This document shows positions 1 through 7,060 of a DNA stretch of 32,214 nt, in pieces. The DNA comes from an uncultured Collinsella sp. (GTDB taxonomy: Bacteria > Actinomycetota > Coriobacteriia > Coriobacteriales > Coriobacteriaceae): contig CABUDJ010000015.1 in the NCBI GenBank assembly GCA_902490325.1, forward strand, positions 1 through 32,214, read 5' to 3'. Every line of letters starts with the position of its first letter. Within the stretch, counting starts at the first letter, position 1. The notes under the pieces were generated by a model, which was not told the DNA's origin, made no database searches, and saw only the letters and a list, made by a program, of their open reading frames with translations. Position numbers and translations under genes: made by a program.

Positions 1-1
1 C

Positions 2-1867
2 CTCCCCTGCCGCGGAACAGCCGCAGCTGCAGCCGCTCGGGATGCTGCGGCGACCGCCGAGTCTGCAACCGCCGCCGACGCGCCCGTCCAGGATGCTACG
101 ACTTCCGAGGCCGCTCCCGCCGATGTCGAGCCCGCCGACGTCCGTCCTGGTCGCAGCCATCGTACTGCTGCTAAGCGCACGTCCAAGGTCAAGGCTGCCA
201 AGAAGGGTGCGTCCGAGGATTCCGCCGAGACGACCGCCGATGCATCGATTGATGCCGCTGAGCCCCAGGACGTCGAACAGCCTGCGTCCGAAAAGCCCAA
301 GCGTGGTCGTAAGAAGTCCGCTAAGGCCAAGGCGTCCGAGCAGCGGGCTGATGTCGAAGCGCAGGTCGATTCCGGCGCCGAGGCCAATGACGCCGCTGCG
401 GCCAATGCCGACGCCGCCGCAACTGATGGTGCCGCGCCCGCCGAGGCCGAAGACGGCGCTCGCCCCAACCGTCGCCAGCACAAGCGTAACGACGAGCGCA
501 ACGAGCGCAAGGACGAGCGCAACAACGACCGTCGCAACCGCCAGCGCGATCGCAAACAGCGCAACAAGGAGCGCAACGCCGCCCCCACCGAGCCCACGCT
601 TTCGCGCGAGGAACTCGCGGCCATGAAGGTCGCCGAGCTGCGCGAGAAGGCCAAGGAGTTCGAGATCGAGACGACCGGCAAGAAGAAGGCCGAGCTCGTC
701 GAGGAAATCTACACCACCGCCGCGAAGGCCGAGGGCTTCCGCGATATCAAGGGCATCCTGCAGATTCGCCCGGACAGCTCCGGCATCATCCACGCCCATG
801 GCTACATGAAGTCCAACGACGACGCCTTCGTGCCCGCTTACCTCATCCGCTCCGCGCGCCTGCGCACGGGCGACGTCATCGAGGGCTCGCTGCGTCCTTC
901 GCGCGGCGGCGACAAGCGCGCCGGCCTCGCCAAAATCACGACCATCAACGGTCTTGACCCCGAGCAGATTCGCAACCGTCCCAAGTTCGGCGACCTCACC
1001 CCGGTCTATCCCAACGAGCCGCTGCGCATGGAGCACGGCAAGGACTCTATTACCGGTCGCGCCATCGACATCGTGTCACCGATCGGCAAGGGTCAGCGTG
1101 GCCTGATCGTGTCCCCACCCAAGGCCGGCAAGACCACGATCCTCAAGAAGATCTGCCAGTCTATCTCGATTAACAACCCCGAGGTGCACCTCATCTGCCT
1201 GCTCGTCGACGAGCGCCCCGAAGAGGTCACCGATATGCAGCGTTCCATCAAGGGTGAGGTTGTAGCGTCGACCTTCGATATGCCTGCCGACAACCACACC
1301 CGCGTGGCAGAGCTCGTCATCGAGCGCGCCAAGCGCATCGTAGAGCTGGGTGGCGATGTTGTGGTGGTGCTCGACTCCATCACGCGCCTCGCCCGCGCCT
1401 ACAACTTGGCGGCGCCCGCCTCGGGCCGCATCCTTTCGGGCGGTCGTCGATCGGCGGCACTGTATCCGCCCAAGCGCTTCCTGGGTGCAGCCCGCAATAT
1501 CGAGAACGGTGGCTCGCTCACCATCCTGGCCTCTGCCCTCATCGACACCGGTTCCAAGATGGACGAGGTCATTTTTGAGGAGTTCAAGGGCACCGGCAAC
1601 ATGGAGCTTAAGCTCGACCGCGACCTGGCCGACCGCCGCATCTTCCCGGCTATCGACCCCGTTGCCTCCGGTACACGTAACGAGGACCTGTTGGTCGACG
1701 AGCAGATGCGCCCGTTTATCTTTGGTCTGCGTCGCATTCTTGCCGGCATGAACAACACCGAGCGCGCAGCCGCATCGTTTATCAAGGGTCTTAAGGGCAC
1801 CAACACCAACCAGGAGTTCCTGGTGCGTTCGGCCAAAAAACACAGCGACTACGAGCAGACGTTCTAG
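2..1867 (+). CDS. rho: Transcription termination factor Rho (5' partial)
   Basis: Rho is the hexameric RNA-dependent ATPase/helicase that terminates transcription. The frame is open from the window edge. The first methionine of the conserved part is at 623, but about 200 codons upstream in the same frame encode an Ala/Asp/Glu-rich stretch and then an Arg/Asn/Lys/Asp-rich stretch. This is the basic, disordered N-terminal extension typical of actinobacterial Rho, so the true start lies outside the window. Counting from the Met at 623: Rho N-terminal helical domain about 1-35; cold-shock-like RNA-binding domain about 40-115 (GILQIRPDSSG, GDVIEGSLRP); Walker A PPKAGKTT at 165-172; LVDERPEEVTDM at 194-205; Walker B VVVVLDS ending at D251-S252; SGRILSGG Q-loop region after that. 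The C-terminus is complete and followed by an intrinsic terminator. The identity is secure; only the 5' end is uncertain. Confidence 0.96.
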   Translation, partial: LPCRGTAAAAAARDAAATAESATAADAPVQDATTSEAAPADVEPADVRPGRSHRTAAKRTSKVKAAKKGASEDSAETTADASIDAAEPQDVEQPASEKPKRGRKKSAKAKASEQRADVEAQVDSGAEANDAAAANADAAATDGAAPAEAEDGARPNRRQHKRNDERNERKDERNNDRRNRQRDRKQRNKERNAAPTEPTLSREELAAMKVAELREKAKEFEIETTGKKKAELVEEIYTTAAKAEGFRDIKGILQIRPDSSGIIHAHGYMKSNDDAFVPAYLIRSARLRTGDVIEGSLRPSRGGDKRAGLAKITTINGLDPEQIRNRPKFGDLTPVYPNEPLRMEHGKDSITGRAIDIVSPIGKGQRGLIVSPPKAGKTTILKKICQSISINNPEVHLICLLVDERPEEVTDMQRSIKGEVVASTFDMPADNHTRVAELVIERAKRIVELGGDVVVVLDSITRLARAYNLAAPASGRILSGGRRSAALYPPKRFLGAARNIENGGSLTILASALIDTGSKMDEVIFEEFKGTGNMELKLDRDLADRRIFPAIDPVASGTRNEDLLVDEQMRPFIFGLRRILAGMNNTERAAASFIKGLKGTNTNQEFLVRSAKKHSDYEQTF

Positions 1868-1904
1868 GTTGTCATCCACGCGCAGCGATAGTTATCAATG
1901 CGAT

Positions 1905-1936
1905 AAAGGGTCGGGGCTTTGAGCCTCGGCCCTTTT
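1905..1936 (+). terminator. Intrinsic terminator after rho
   Basis: The arms AAAGGGTCGGGGCT (1905-1918) and AGCCTCGGCCCTTT (1922-1935) pair over 14 bp with two G-T wobbles and a 3-nt loop, ending in a short T run. It lies 38 nt after the rho stop codon. Confidence 0.8.
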
Positions 1937-2015
1937 CCATAGCGCCGCTCCGCGCTTATTTTTGACCGTAAGACCGACGAGCAGCAGGTTTCCCGTTTCA
2001 ATCCGACATCGTCGC

Positions 2016-2044
2016 TTGCAATCGGCAGGGCGGTTTCGCATAAT
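2016..2044 (+). promoter_or_regulatory. Candidate sigma-A-type promoter
   Basis: TTGCAA (2016-2021), a 17-nt spacer and CATAAT (2039-2044) match the -35/-10 consensus at 4/6 and 5/6. It would give a leader of about 130 nt for the gene starting at 2181. Assigned by pattern only. Confidence 0.5.
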
Positions 2045-2180
2045 AGCTTTTAAGCTTCGCGACGGAAAACGCAGATGAAACGAACCATATACCGTTGCTT
2101 TGGGGCATAGCCCCGCTTCATCTTCTCTCGCGCAGCCAACTGAATGATGCGATTTGGGTGCTGGAAGATGGGGAGAGCTC

Positions 2181-3581
2181 ATGGCTTCTTCTGATGCAAC
2201 ACAACGAGCAGTCCTTGCCGGACTTTCGTGCGGGATCGGCCTTGCCGCTCCCGTGGTTATGTATGCCGCGACGCTGCCGTTTTCGTCGGTGAATGAGACG
2301 GTCGTGGCGGGTGCGGTTCCCTTCGCCGTGGGCGCGGTGGCGGGCGTGGGTATCTATGCCGCTTCGCTGGGTATCTCCGAGTACCGTGCGCAGCGTGAAG
2401 AGCGTCTGTTCCAGCCCGATGCCATGGGCGGTGCCGCCAATCTCAATCAGCATCAAAGCGAGTTCAAGACCGCCTCGATTCCAGCCCAGCAGCAGGATGC
2501 GACTCCTTACACTGCGGCTTCTGCTTCTCAGACTCAGTCGGAGCAGTCTACCTCGGCATTCCTTTCCGGCCTGACCGGTGCGTTCCAGCGCCGTCATGCC
2601 GATGATGGTGTTCCTACCATCGCTCGAGCCGCAGATGCTATGGACGAGGCCGAGGCTTGGTCCATGATCGACAGTATGCTCGACGACGATTCGCCGGTGA
2701 GCTGCGACCCTGCACGCTCGCGCGACGTCTATCAGGTCGCCATCGACGAGCTCACCAACGGCGGGCAGACCGGCTCCCTCAATCGCGACGACATCGCCGC
2801 CGCGGCGCGTGCCGTGTCGGGCTCCCAGGCCGCCCCTGCGGGCAGCACGGCGGCTTTCGTGGCACTCGTTGCCAACGCGGCAGCCAATAACGCCTACAAC
2901 GCTACCTCGGCGGACGCGAACGCTTTTGCCGATAATTCGTACATTGATGAAGCCATGACCGCGGACGAGGAGGCCGTTGCCGCCCGCCGTGCCGCCGAGA
3001 GCTCGCTTTGGGGCGCTCCTGCCCAGCAGCAGGCGGCTGAGGCTGCGCCGTACAATGCAAACCTCGCCAGCATGCCTATCATCTCCGGTGCCGCGGACAT
3101 CGATCTCGATGACCTCGATGAGCCTGCAGCCATCACCGCATCTATTGAAGCCCAAGATCGCCTCGACACCGGCGACCTTCCGGACGCCTCGCTCGAGGTT
3201 GATGTCCCCATGGCCGATTACTCGGGCCACGAGGACATGTGGGCCGCCGCCACCGCGATTCTGGATGAGATTGACGAGCCCGCTCCTGTTGCAGCCCCCG
3301 CTCCCGTCGCTGCCCCTCAGCCTGCTGCCCCCGCCTATGTCGGCCGTCACAGCGCTGTGTTCCCCGAGGATACCGCCCGTATCTCACGCGAGAGCATCGA
3401 GCGGGCCGAGGCTATTGCCGCCGGCATTATGGAAAATCGTCGTCACGAGCGCGTCAATCAGATCCTCGAGGAAGAGATTGAGCGCCTGCAGTCCTCTACC
3501 GCCAAGCGGACGGGCCGTGCCTATCTGAGCGTTATCGAGGGCGGTACCGCCAGCTTCGCGCCGCTCCGCGCGGAGGCATAA
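2181..3581 (+). CDS. Ala-rich membrane-anchored protein of unknown function
   Basis: A 466-residue protein that I do not recognise. The ATG at 2181 is chosen because GGGGAG ends 5 nt upstream; an in-frame TTG at 2154 lacks such a site. Two hydrophobic segments lie near the N-terminus (about residues 12-33 and 43-66), forming a hairpin anchor. The remaining 400 residues are a low-complexity, acidic Ala/Asp/Pro-rich region with Ala-Pro runs (APVAAPAPVAAPQPAAPA). A more helical, charged C-terminal segment (about 385-445, e.g. RRHERVNQILEEEIERLQ) could be amphipathic or coiled-coil. The stop is 7 nt before the VanZ-like gene, so the two are probably co-transcribed. A role at the cell envelope is only an inference from the anchor. 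It could be a Coriobacteriia-specific conserved hypothetical. Confidence 0.8.
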   Translation: MASSDATQRAVLAGLSCGIGLAAPVVMYAATLPFSSVNETVVAGAVPFAVGAVAGVGIYAASLGISEYRAQREERLFQPDAMGGAANLNQHQSEFKTASIPAQQQDATPYTAASASQTQSEQSTSAFLSGLTGAFQRRHADDGVPTIARAADAMDEAEAWSMIDSMLDDDSPVSCDPARSRDVYQVAIDELTNGGQTGSLNRDDIAAAARAVSGSQAAPAGSTAAFVALVANAAANNAYNATSADANAFADNSYIDEAMTADEEAVAARRAAESSLWGAPAQQQAAEAAPYNANLASMPIISGAADIDLDDLDEPAAITASIEAQDRLDTGDLPDASLEVDVPMADYSGHEDMWAAATAILDEIDEPAPVAAPAPVAAPQPAAPAYVGRHSAVFPEDTARISRESIERAEAIAAGIMENRRHERVNQILEEEIERLQSSTAKRTGRAYLSVIEGGTASFAPLRAEA

Positions 3582-3588
3582 CTTCTGC

Positions 3589-4038
3589 ATGGTTAAGATC
3601 AATCGAAAATGGGCGGTCGCGACCTGCCTGATGGCGCTCTTGATCTGGGGCAATTCGCTGGTTCCCGGCTCGGGGTCGGGCTCGCTGAGCCTAACGGTCA
3701 TGGAAGCTATCCGCTGTTTCCTGCACGGCGTGGGACTTCCATATGAATGGGTGACCAACTTTGTTGTTCGCAAGTGCGCGCATTTTACCGAGTATATGGT
3801 GCTCGGCATTCTGGCAACGCACGCCTTTGATTTTGAGGGCCGGCGCACCTTTGACGTGCTGCTGCCCACGGCGGTGTTCCTGCTGCTGATTCCCTCGATC
3901 GACGAGACGATTCAGCTCTTTGTGCCGGGACGCGCCGGCATGATCACCGATGTGATGATCGACTGCTGTGGAGCGGCAACGGGCGTTGTGCTCCGATATC
4001 TCTTACGGTCGCTGATGTACGCCAAAAAGGCCGCCTAG
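3589..4038 (+). CDS. VanZ-like family membrane protein
   Basis: A 149-residue integral membrane protein. The VanZ signature pieces are visible: RKCAHFTEYMVLG in the middle and DETIQLFVPGRAGMITDVMI near the end, with hydrophobic segments at about 8-27, 60-80, 92-110 and 120-140. VanZ from Enterococcus gives low-level teicoplanin resistance by an unknown mechanism; most homologues have no proven role, so resistance should not be inferred. The start ATG at 3589 lies 7 nt after the preceding stop, with CGGAGG (3571-3576) inside the end of that gene as a rather distant Shine-Dalgarno site. The TAG stop lies inside the left arm of the following terminator hairpin. Confidence 0.88.
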   Translation: MVKINRKWAVATCLMALLIWGNSLVPGSGSGSLSLTVMEAIRCFLHGVGLPYEWVTNFVVRKCAHFTEYMVLGILATHAFDFEGRRTFDVLLPTAVFLLLIPSIDETIQLFVPGRAGMITDVMIDCCGAATGVVLRYLLRSLMYAKKAA

Positions 4039-4070
4039 GACGTATTGTTTGGTCCTAGGCGGCCTTTTTT
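4024..4070. terminator. Bidirectional intrinsic terminator
   Basis: A perfect 18-bp stem (4024-4041 with 4052-4069), a 10-nt loop, an A tract on the left and a T tract on the right. It serves the VanZ-like gene on the plus strand and can also stop minus-strand transcripts from the ROK gene. The stem overlaps the VanZ stop codon. Confidence 0.88.
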
Positions 4071-4152
4071 ATTTGAGGGCTTATATGGGGCGTGGTGGCG
4101 TCGTTCCGTAGGTTGGATTTGCCGAGCGCGCCACGCCCTGTGGGTGCGTCTG

Positions 4153-5043
4153 CTACTGAAGCGCCTGTGCGCCCAGGGCCAGGCAGCCCATGATGCCCTG
4201 CTTGCCCTCGAGGCTGTTGTTGACAATGTAGGTGTCGATATCGTTGACCTCGGGCGTGACGATGTAGCTGTTGAGCATCTCGGCACACTTTTTGCGCGCG
4301 AGCGGCACGATGGGGGCGTGGTCGGCCACGCCGCCGCCGATGATGATCTTTTGCGGCGCGTAGCACAGCGTGTAGGTCATGAGCGCCTGTGCCAGATAGC
4401 CGGCGAGCAGGTCCATGGCCTCCGGGTCATCGGCCATGTCTCCGGCACTCTTGCCATTCCAGCGCTTTTTAATGCCGGGACCGGCGATGAGGCCCTCGAG
4501 GCAGTTGTCGTGGAAGGGGCAGGCGCTATGCTCGCCGATGGTGTCGCGCGGGTCGCGCGTGACCAGGATATGGCCGGCCTCGGGATGCATCATGCCGTGT
4601 ACGAGCTTGCCGCCCGATAGCACGCCGGCGCCCACGCCGGTGCCGATGGTCAGGTAGATCACGTCTGTGAGGCCCTGGGCGCAACCAAAGGTGACCTCGC
4701 CCAGGCAGGCGACGTTGACGTCGGTGTCGTAGCCGCAGGGAATATTGAGCTCGTTTTGAATGGTGCCCAGCAGATCGAAGTAGCGCCATGCCGTCTTGGG
4801 GGTCTCCAAGATCTTGCCGTACTGGGGTGAGGCGGGGTTGACCGCGGTGGGGCCAAAGGCGCCGATTCCGAGCGCGGCGATGCCCTTGTTCGCAAACCAC
4901 GCGTTGACGGCCTCAACGGTCTCCTGCGGGGTCGTGGTCGCGATCTGCTCACGTTCCAGGACCGTACCGTCTGCATAGCCCGTGGCGCAGACCATCTTGG
5001 TGCCGCCGGCCTCGAGCGCTCCGATAAGCTGCTGCTCTGCCAT
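4153..5043 (-). CDS. ROK family sugar kinase (fructokinase-like)
   Basis: A 296-residue cytoplasmic sugar kinase of the ROK family, which phosphorylates hexoses with ATP. Seen: the N-terminal ATP-binding loop GALEAGGTKMVCA (8-20), GAFGPTAVNP (61-70), the D-x-D-V-N segment with the likely catalytic Asp108, the glycine-rich TIGTGVGAGVLSGG (132-145), MHPEAGHI (152-159) and a zinc-like cluster C175-x2-H178-x2-C181 preceded by H158. The EAGGTK start and this zinc arrangement resemble bacterial fructokinases such as B. subtilis GmuE/YdhR rather than glucokinase, so fructose is the best guess for the substrate. The ATG at 5043 has AGAGGAAT just upstream. The gene stands alone between terminators with its own promoter candidate; there is no transporter next to it to confirm the sugar. 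Confidence 0.88.
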   Translation of the reverse strand: MAEQQLIGALEAGGTKMVCATGYADGTVLEREQIATTTPQETVEAVNAWFANKGIAALGIGAFGPTAVNPASPQYGKILETPKTAWRYFDLLGTIQNELNIPCGYDTDVNVACLGEVTFGCAQGLTDVIYLTIGTGVGAGVLSGGKLVHGMMHPEAGHILVTRDPRDTIGEHSACPFHDNCLEGLIAGPGIKKRWNGKSAGDMADDPEAMDLLAGYLAQALMTYTLCYAPQKIIIGGGVADHAPIVPLARKKCAEMLNSYIVTPEVNDIDTYIVNNSLEGKQGIMGCLALGAQALQ

Positions 5044-5079
5044 AGTATTCCTCTCTGGGACGAGTTGCTCCGTGACTAA

Positions 5080-5107
5080 AGTATAGTGCGCTAAACCATT
5101 TAAGAAA
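5080..5107 (-). promoter_or_regulatory. Candidate promoter of the ROK kinase gene
   Basis: On the minus strand, -10 TATACT (plus 5080-5085, 5/6 match) with a weak TTTCTT (plus 5102-5107) 16 nt upstream. It is placed just after the terminator of the aminotransferase locus. Confidence 0.45.
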
Positions 5108-5110
5108 GCG

Positions 5111-5153
5111 CTATAAAAAGAAGCCCCGCAACTCGGCGGTGCGGGGCTTCTTT
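5111..5153 (-). terminator. Intrinsic terminator of the aminotransferase gene
   Basis: A 14-bp perfect stem (5117-5130 with 5140-5153) and a 9-nt loop. Read on the minus strand it is followed by CTTTTTATAG, placing it 26 nt after the aminotransferase stop codon. Confidence 0.85.
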
Positions 5154-5178
5154 GGTTGCTTTAGTTGCCGGGCCGTCC

Positions 5179-6328
5179 TTACCTGCGCGGCTTGATTTTA
5201 TCACGTAGCGATTTGAGGTTCTCCAGCGCCGCGTTGAGCGTCTCGTCACGCTTGGCAAAGTGGAAACGGATCAGATGGTTGACGGGCTCGCGGAAGAAGC
5301 TCGAGCCGGGCACAGCGCCCACGCCCACCTTTGAGGCCAGGTCCTCGCAGAACTCGAGGTCGCTGTCGTAGCCAAACTCCGAGATATCCATCATCACATA
5401 GTAGGCGCCCTGCGGCACGTTGTGCTCAAGACCGAGACTGTCGAGCCCCTGGCAGAACAGGTCGCGCTTGGCGGTATAGTGGTCAAGGACCTCATCGTAA
5501 TAGCTGTCGTCGAAGTTGAGGGCGGTGACGACGGCTTCCTGCAGGGGAGCGGCGGCACCCACGGTCACCGACGGCAGGGGCGATGGTGTACCCCAGGCGC
5601 CAGCCGGTGATGGAGTACGTCTTGGACAGCGAGCTGCAACTGATGGTTCGTTCGAACATGCCGGGCAGCGTGGCCATATAGACGTGCTCGTGGGGCGCGT
5701 AGACGATGTGCTCGTATACCTCGTCGGTGATGCAGTAGGCGTCGTACTTTTTGCAGAGGTCGGCGATAAAGGTGAGCTCCTCGCGCGTAAAGACCTTGCC
5801 ACAGGGGTTGGACGGGTTGCACAGGACGATCGCCTTGGGATCGTTGTCGCGGAAGGCCGCCTCAAGCACCTCACGGTCAAAGTCGAACGCAGGCGGGTTG
5901 AGCGGCACGTAGATGGGCTCGGCACCCGAAAGGATCGTGTCGGCGCCGTAGTTCTCATAGAACGGCGAGAAGATGACGACCTTGTCGCCGGGGTTCGTGA
6001 CCGTCATCATGGCGGCCATCATGGCCTCGGTGGAGCCGCAGGTGACTACGATATTCTCGTTGGGGTTCACCGGCATGCCCATAAAGTGCTCCTGTTTGGC
6101 GGCGAGCGCCTCGCGCATGGCCTGGGAGCCCCAGGTGATGGAGTACTGGTGATAGAGCGGCTTGGGATCGCTGGCGATGGCGCTGAGGCTATCGAGCAGC
6201 TGCGCCGGGGGATCGAAGTCGGGGAAGCCCTGCGAGAGATTGACAGCGCCGTACTTATTGGAGATGCGTGTCATGCGGCGGATGACCGAATCGGTAAATC
6301 TTGCCGTGCGGTTGGAGGGTTCTTTCAT
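5179..6328 (-). pseudogene. PLP-dependent class I/II aminotransferase, frameshifted
   Basis: The family is the fold-type I aminotransferases related to aspartate, methionine and kynurenine aminotransferases (NLSQGFPDFDPP near residue 30; CNPSNPCGKVFTREEL; TDEVYEH; the PLP lysine in SSLSKTYSITGWRLGY). The frame from ATG 6328 is good to GWRLGYTIAPA, then becomes Arg/Ser-rich nonsense and ends at 5492. The proper C-terminus resumes in another frame with VTVGAAAPLQEAVV and runs to KIKPRR at 5179. The break is at about 5565-5582. About ten residues normally found between the GYxIAP and VGA motifs are also absent, so a deletion of about 29 or 32 nt explains both the shift and the short total length (1150 nt, 383 codons plus one base). 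AAAGGA precedes the start. It is a pseudogene unless the deletion is an assembly error. Confidence 0.85.
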
Positions 6329-6438
6329 GACGGTCCTTTCGAGGATTTGCAGTGGGGCAAGTTTACTCCTATGAAACCGGTGGGATTTGCTCGAAATGGT
6401 CTCGAAAAACTCTTTTCAAAATTCTTGAAAATTGGGGC

Positions 6439-6467
6439 TTGCATCGCGTGGCGTTCCTTGCAATAAT
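6439..6467 (+). promoter_or_regulatory. Promoter of the tRNA-His/tRNA-Lys unit
   Basis: TTGCAT (6439-6444), a 17-nt spacer and AATAAT (6462-6467), 27 nt before the tRNA-His acceptor stem. Good spacing and position for a tRNA promoter. Confidence 0.65.
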
Positions 6468-6494
6468 AGTCGAGCGCGAAGCGCACAGGACACG

Positions 6495-6571
6495 GTGGGT
6501 GTAGCTCAGTTGGCTAGAGCGACGGGTTGTGGTCCCGTAGGTCGAGGGTTCGAGTCCCTTTACCCACCCCA
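6495..6571 (+). tRNA. tRNA-His (GTG)
   Basis: The acceptor stem GTGGGTG (6495-6501) pairs with TACCCAC (6561-6567). The anticodon loop TTGTGGT has GTG at 6529-6531, and the T-arm carries GGTTCGAGTCC. The base before the stem is G (6494) and the discriminator is C (6568), the G-1:C73 pair that marks histidine tRNAs. CCA is encoded (6569-6571). Confidence 0.96.
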
Positions 6572-6593
6572 GTTCTTGCTTCGTGTTGATATC

Positions 6594-6666
6594 GGGTCGT
6601 TAGCTCAGTTGGTAGAGCAGGGGACTCTTAATCCCAAGGTCCAGGGTTCGACCCCCTGACGGCCCA
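6594..6666 (+). tRNA. tRNA-Lys (CTT)
   Basis: The acceptor GGGTCGT (6594-6600) pairs with ACGGCCC (6659-6665), discriminator A at 6666. D-arm TAGCTCAGTTGGTAGAGCA; anticodon loop CTCTTAA with CTT at 6627-6629; T-arm CAGGGTTCGACCCCCTG. The genome has CCC rather than CCA after the discriminator, so the CCA end must be added enzymatically. It sits 22 nt after tRNA-His and is followed by a terminator. Confidence 0.95.
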
Positions 6667-6683
6667 CCCAAAGATTGTTAAAG

Positions 6684-6710
6684 CGACTGGCTCAGGCTGG
6701 TCGTTTTTTT
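6684..6710 (+). terminator. Terminator of the tRNA unit (copy 1)
   Basis: CGACTGGC (6684-6691), loop TCAG, GCTGGTCG (6696-6703), then seven T residues. It follows tRNA-Lys by 17 nt. Confidence 0.85.
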
Positions 6711-6858
6711 GTTGACCTCGCATGGGGTCGAACCCGTCGGGGCGCGAAGCTGAGGAAATGCGTGAGCATTTACCAGCGTAGCGCGCAAGGCGCCTTGGCG
6801 CCGCAGCGGTCGCCTGCAAAGCAGGCTGACCCCCTGACGGCCCACCAAAGCAAGTTAA

Positions 6859-6889
6859 GACGGTCAACGAAAGTTGGCCGTCTTTTTTT
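6859..6889 (+). terminator. Terminator copy 2 in the duplicated unit
   Basis: GACGGTCAAC (6859-6868), tetraloop GAAA, GTTGGCCGTC (6873-6882) and seven T residues. The stem sequence differs from that of copy 1 although the flanks are nearly identical. No gene precedes it except the orphan tRNA tail. Confidence 0.8.
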
Positions 6890-6925
6890 GACCTCGCATG
6901 GGGTCGAACCCGTCGGGGCGCGAAG

Positions 6926-7060
6926 TTGGGGAAACTGCACCGTGATTCCCTTAGGGAAACACGGCTAAAGCCCCATAAACGTGCTCTCCTTATGAGAATT
7001 ATGCTCACGGGGCTCGATGCATGTTGAGAAGTTGTGATCAAACTCAAAGTGAGAATCGAT
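6926..7060. other. Structured intergenic region downstream of the FAD gene
   Basis: With the duplicated unit this completes a gene-free stretch of nearly 400 nt. It contains a hairpin CCGTG-A-TTCCC/GGGAA-A-CACGG (6940-6964) and a longer imperfect structure closed by AGCCCC (6969-6974) and GGGGCT (7009-7014). Read on the minus strand the latter is followed by TTTAG and may end transcription of the FAD-protein gene, but it is a poor classical terminator. Confidence 0.4.

Larger units (their letters stand above)
1868..2180. other. Intergenic region rho to membrane protein
   Basis: This 313-nt stretch holds the rho terminator, then a candidate promoter (2016-2044), then a small GC hairpin (TGGGGC ATA GCCCC, about 2100-2114) in what would be the leader of the next gene. 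No tRNA, riboswitch consensus or convincing small ORF was seen. Confidence 0.5.
6650..6925 (+). repeat. Partial tandem duplication of tRNA-Lys tail and downstream sequence
   Basis: Two ordered blocks recur with a period of about 177 nt. The 19-nt tRNA-Lys 3' end (T-arm to acceptor) is at 6650-6668 and again, identical, at 6828-6846. Each copy is followed by AAAG, a hairpin and a T tract, and then by an identical 36-nt block (6714-6749 and 6890-6925). The second copy has no tRNA body. In its place are palindromes: AAATGC/GCATTT (6756-6771), GGCGCC twice (6789-6802) and GCCTGC AAA GCAGGC (6812-6826). The 36-nt block contains GGGGTCGAACCC, which on the minus strand reads like a T-arm. Confidence 0.8.

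Noticed and set aside
42..626. Pro/Arg-rich plus-strand frame before the Rho core
   Set aside because: It is the +1 shadow of the Rho N-terminal extension, which is open from the window edge and continuous with the Rho core.
2118..3350. A 410-codon minus-strand frame opposite the two-TM protein
   Set aside because: The plus-strand frame has a Shine-Dalgarno site, a promoter candidate and TM segments; the minus frame is Arg/Gly-rich and shadow-like.
3589..4038. Teicoplanin resistance determinant
   Set aside because: The gene is VanZ-like but stands outside any van cluster; the domain is widespread and not evidence of resistance.
6802..6846. A possible second tRNA in the duplicated unit
   Set aside because: Only the T-arm/acceptor 3' part is present; there is no matching 5' acceptor, D-arm or usable anticodon arm.
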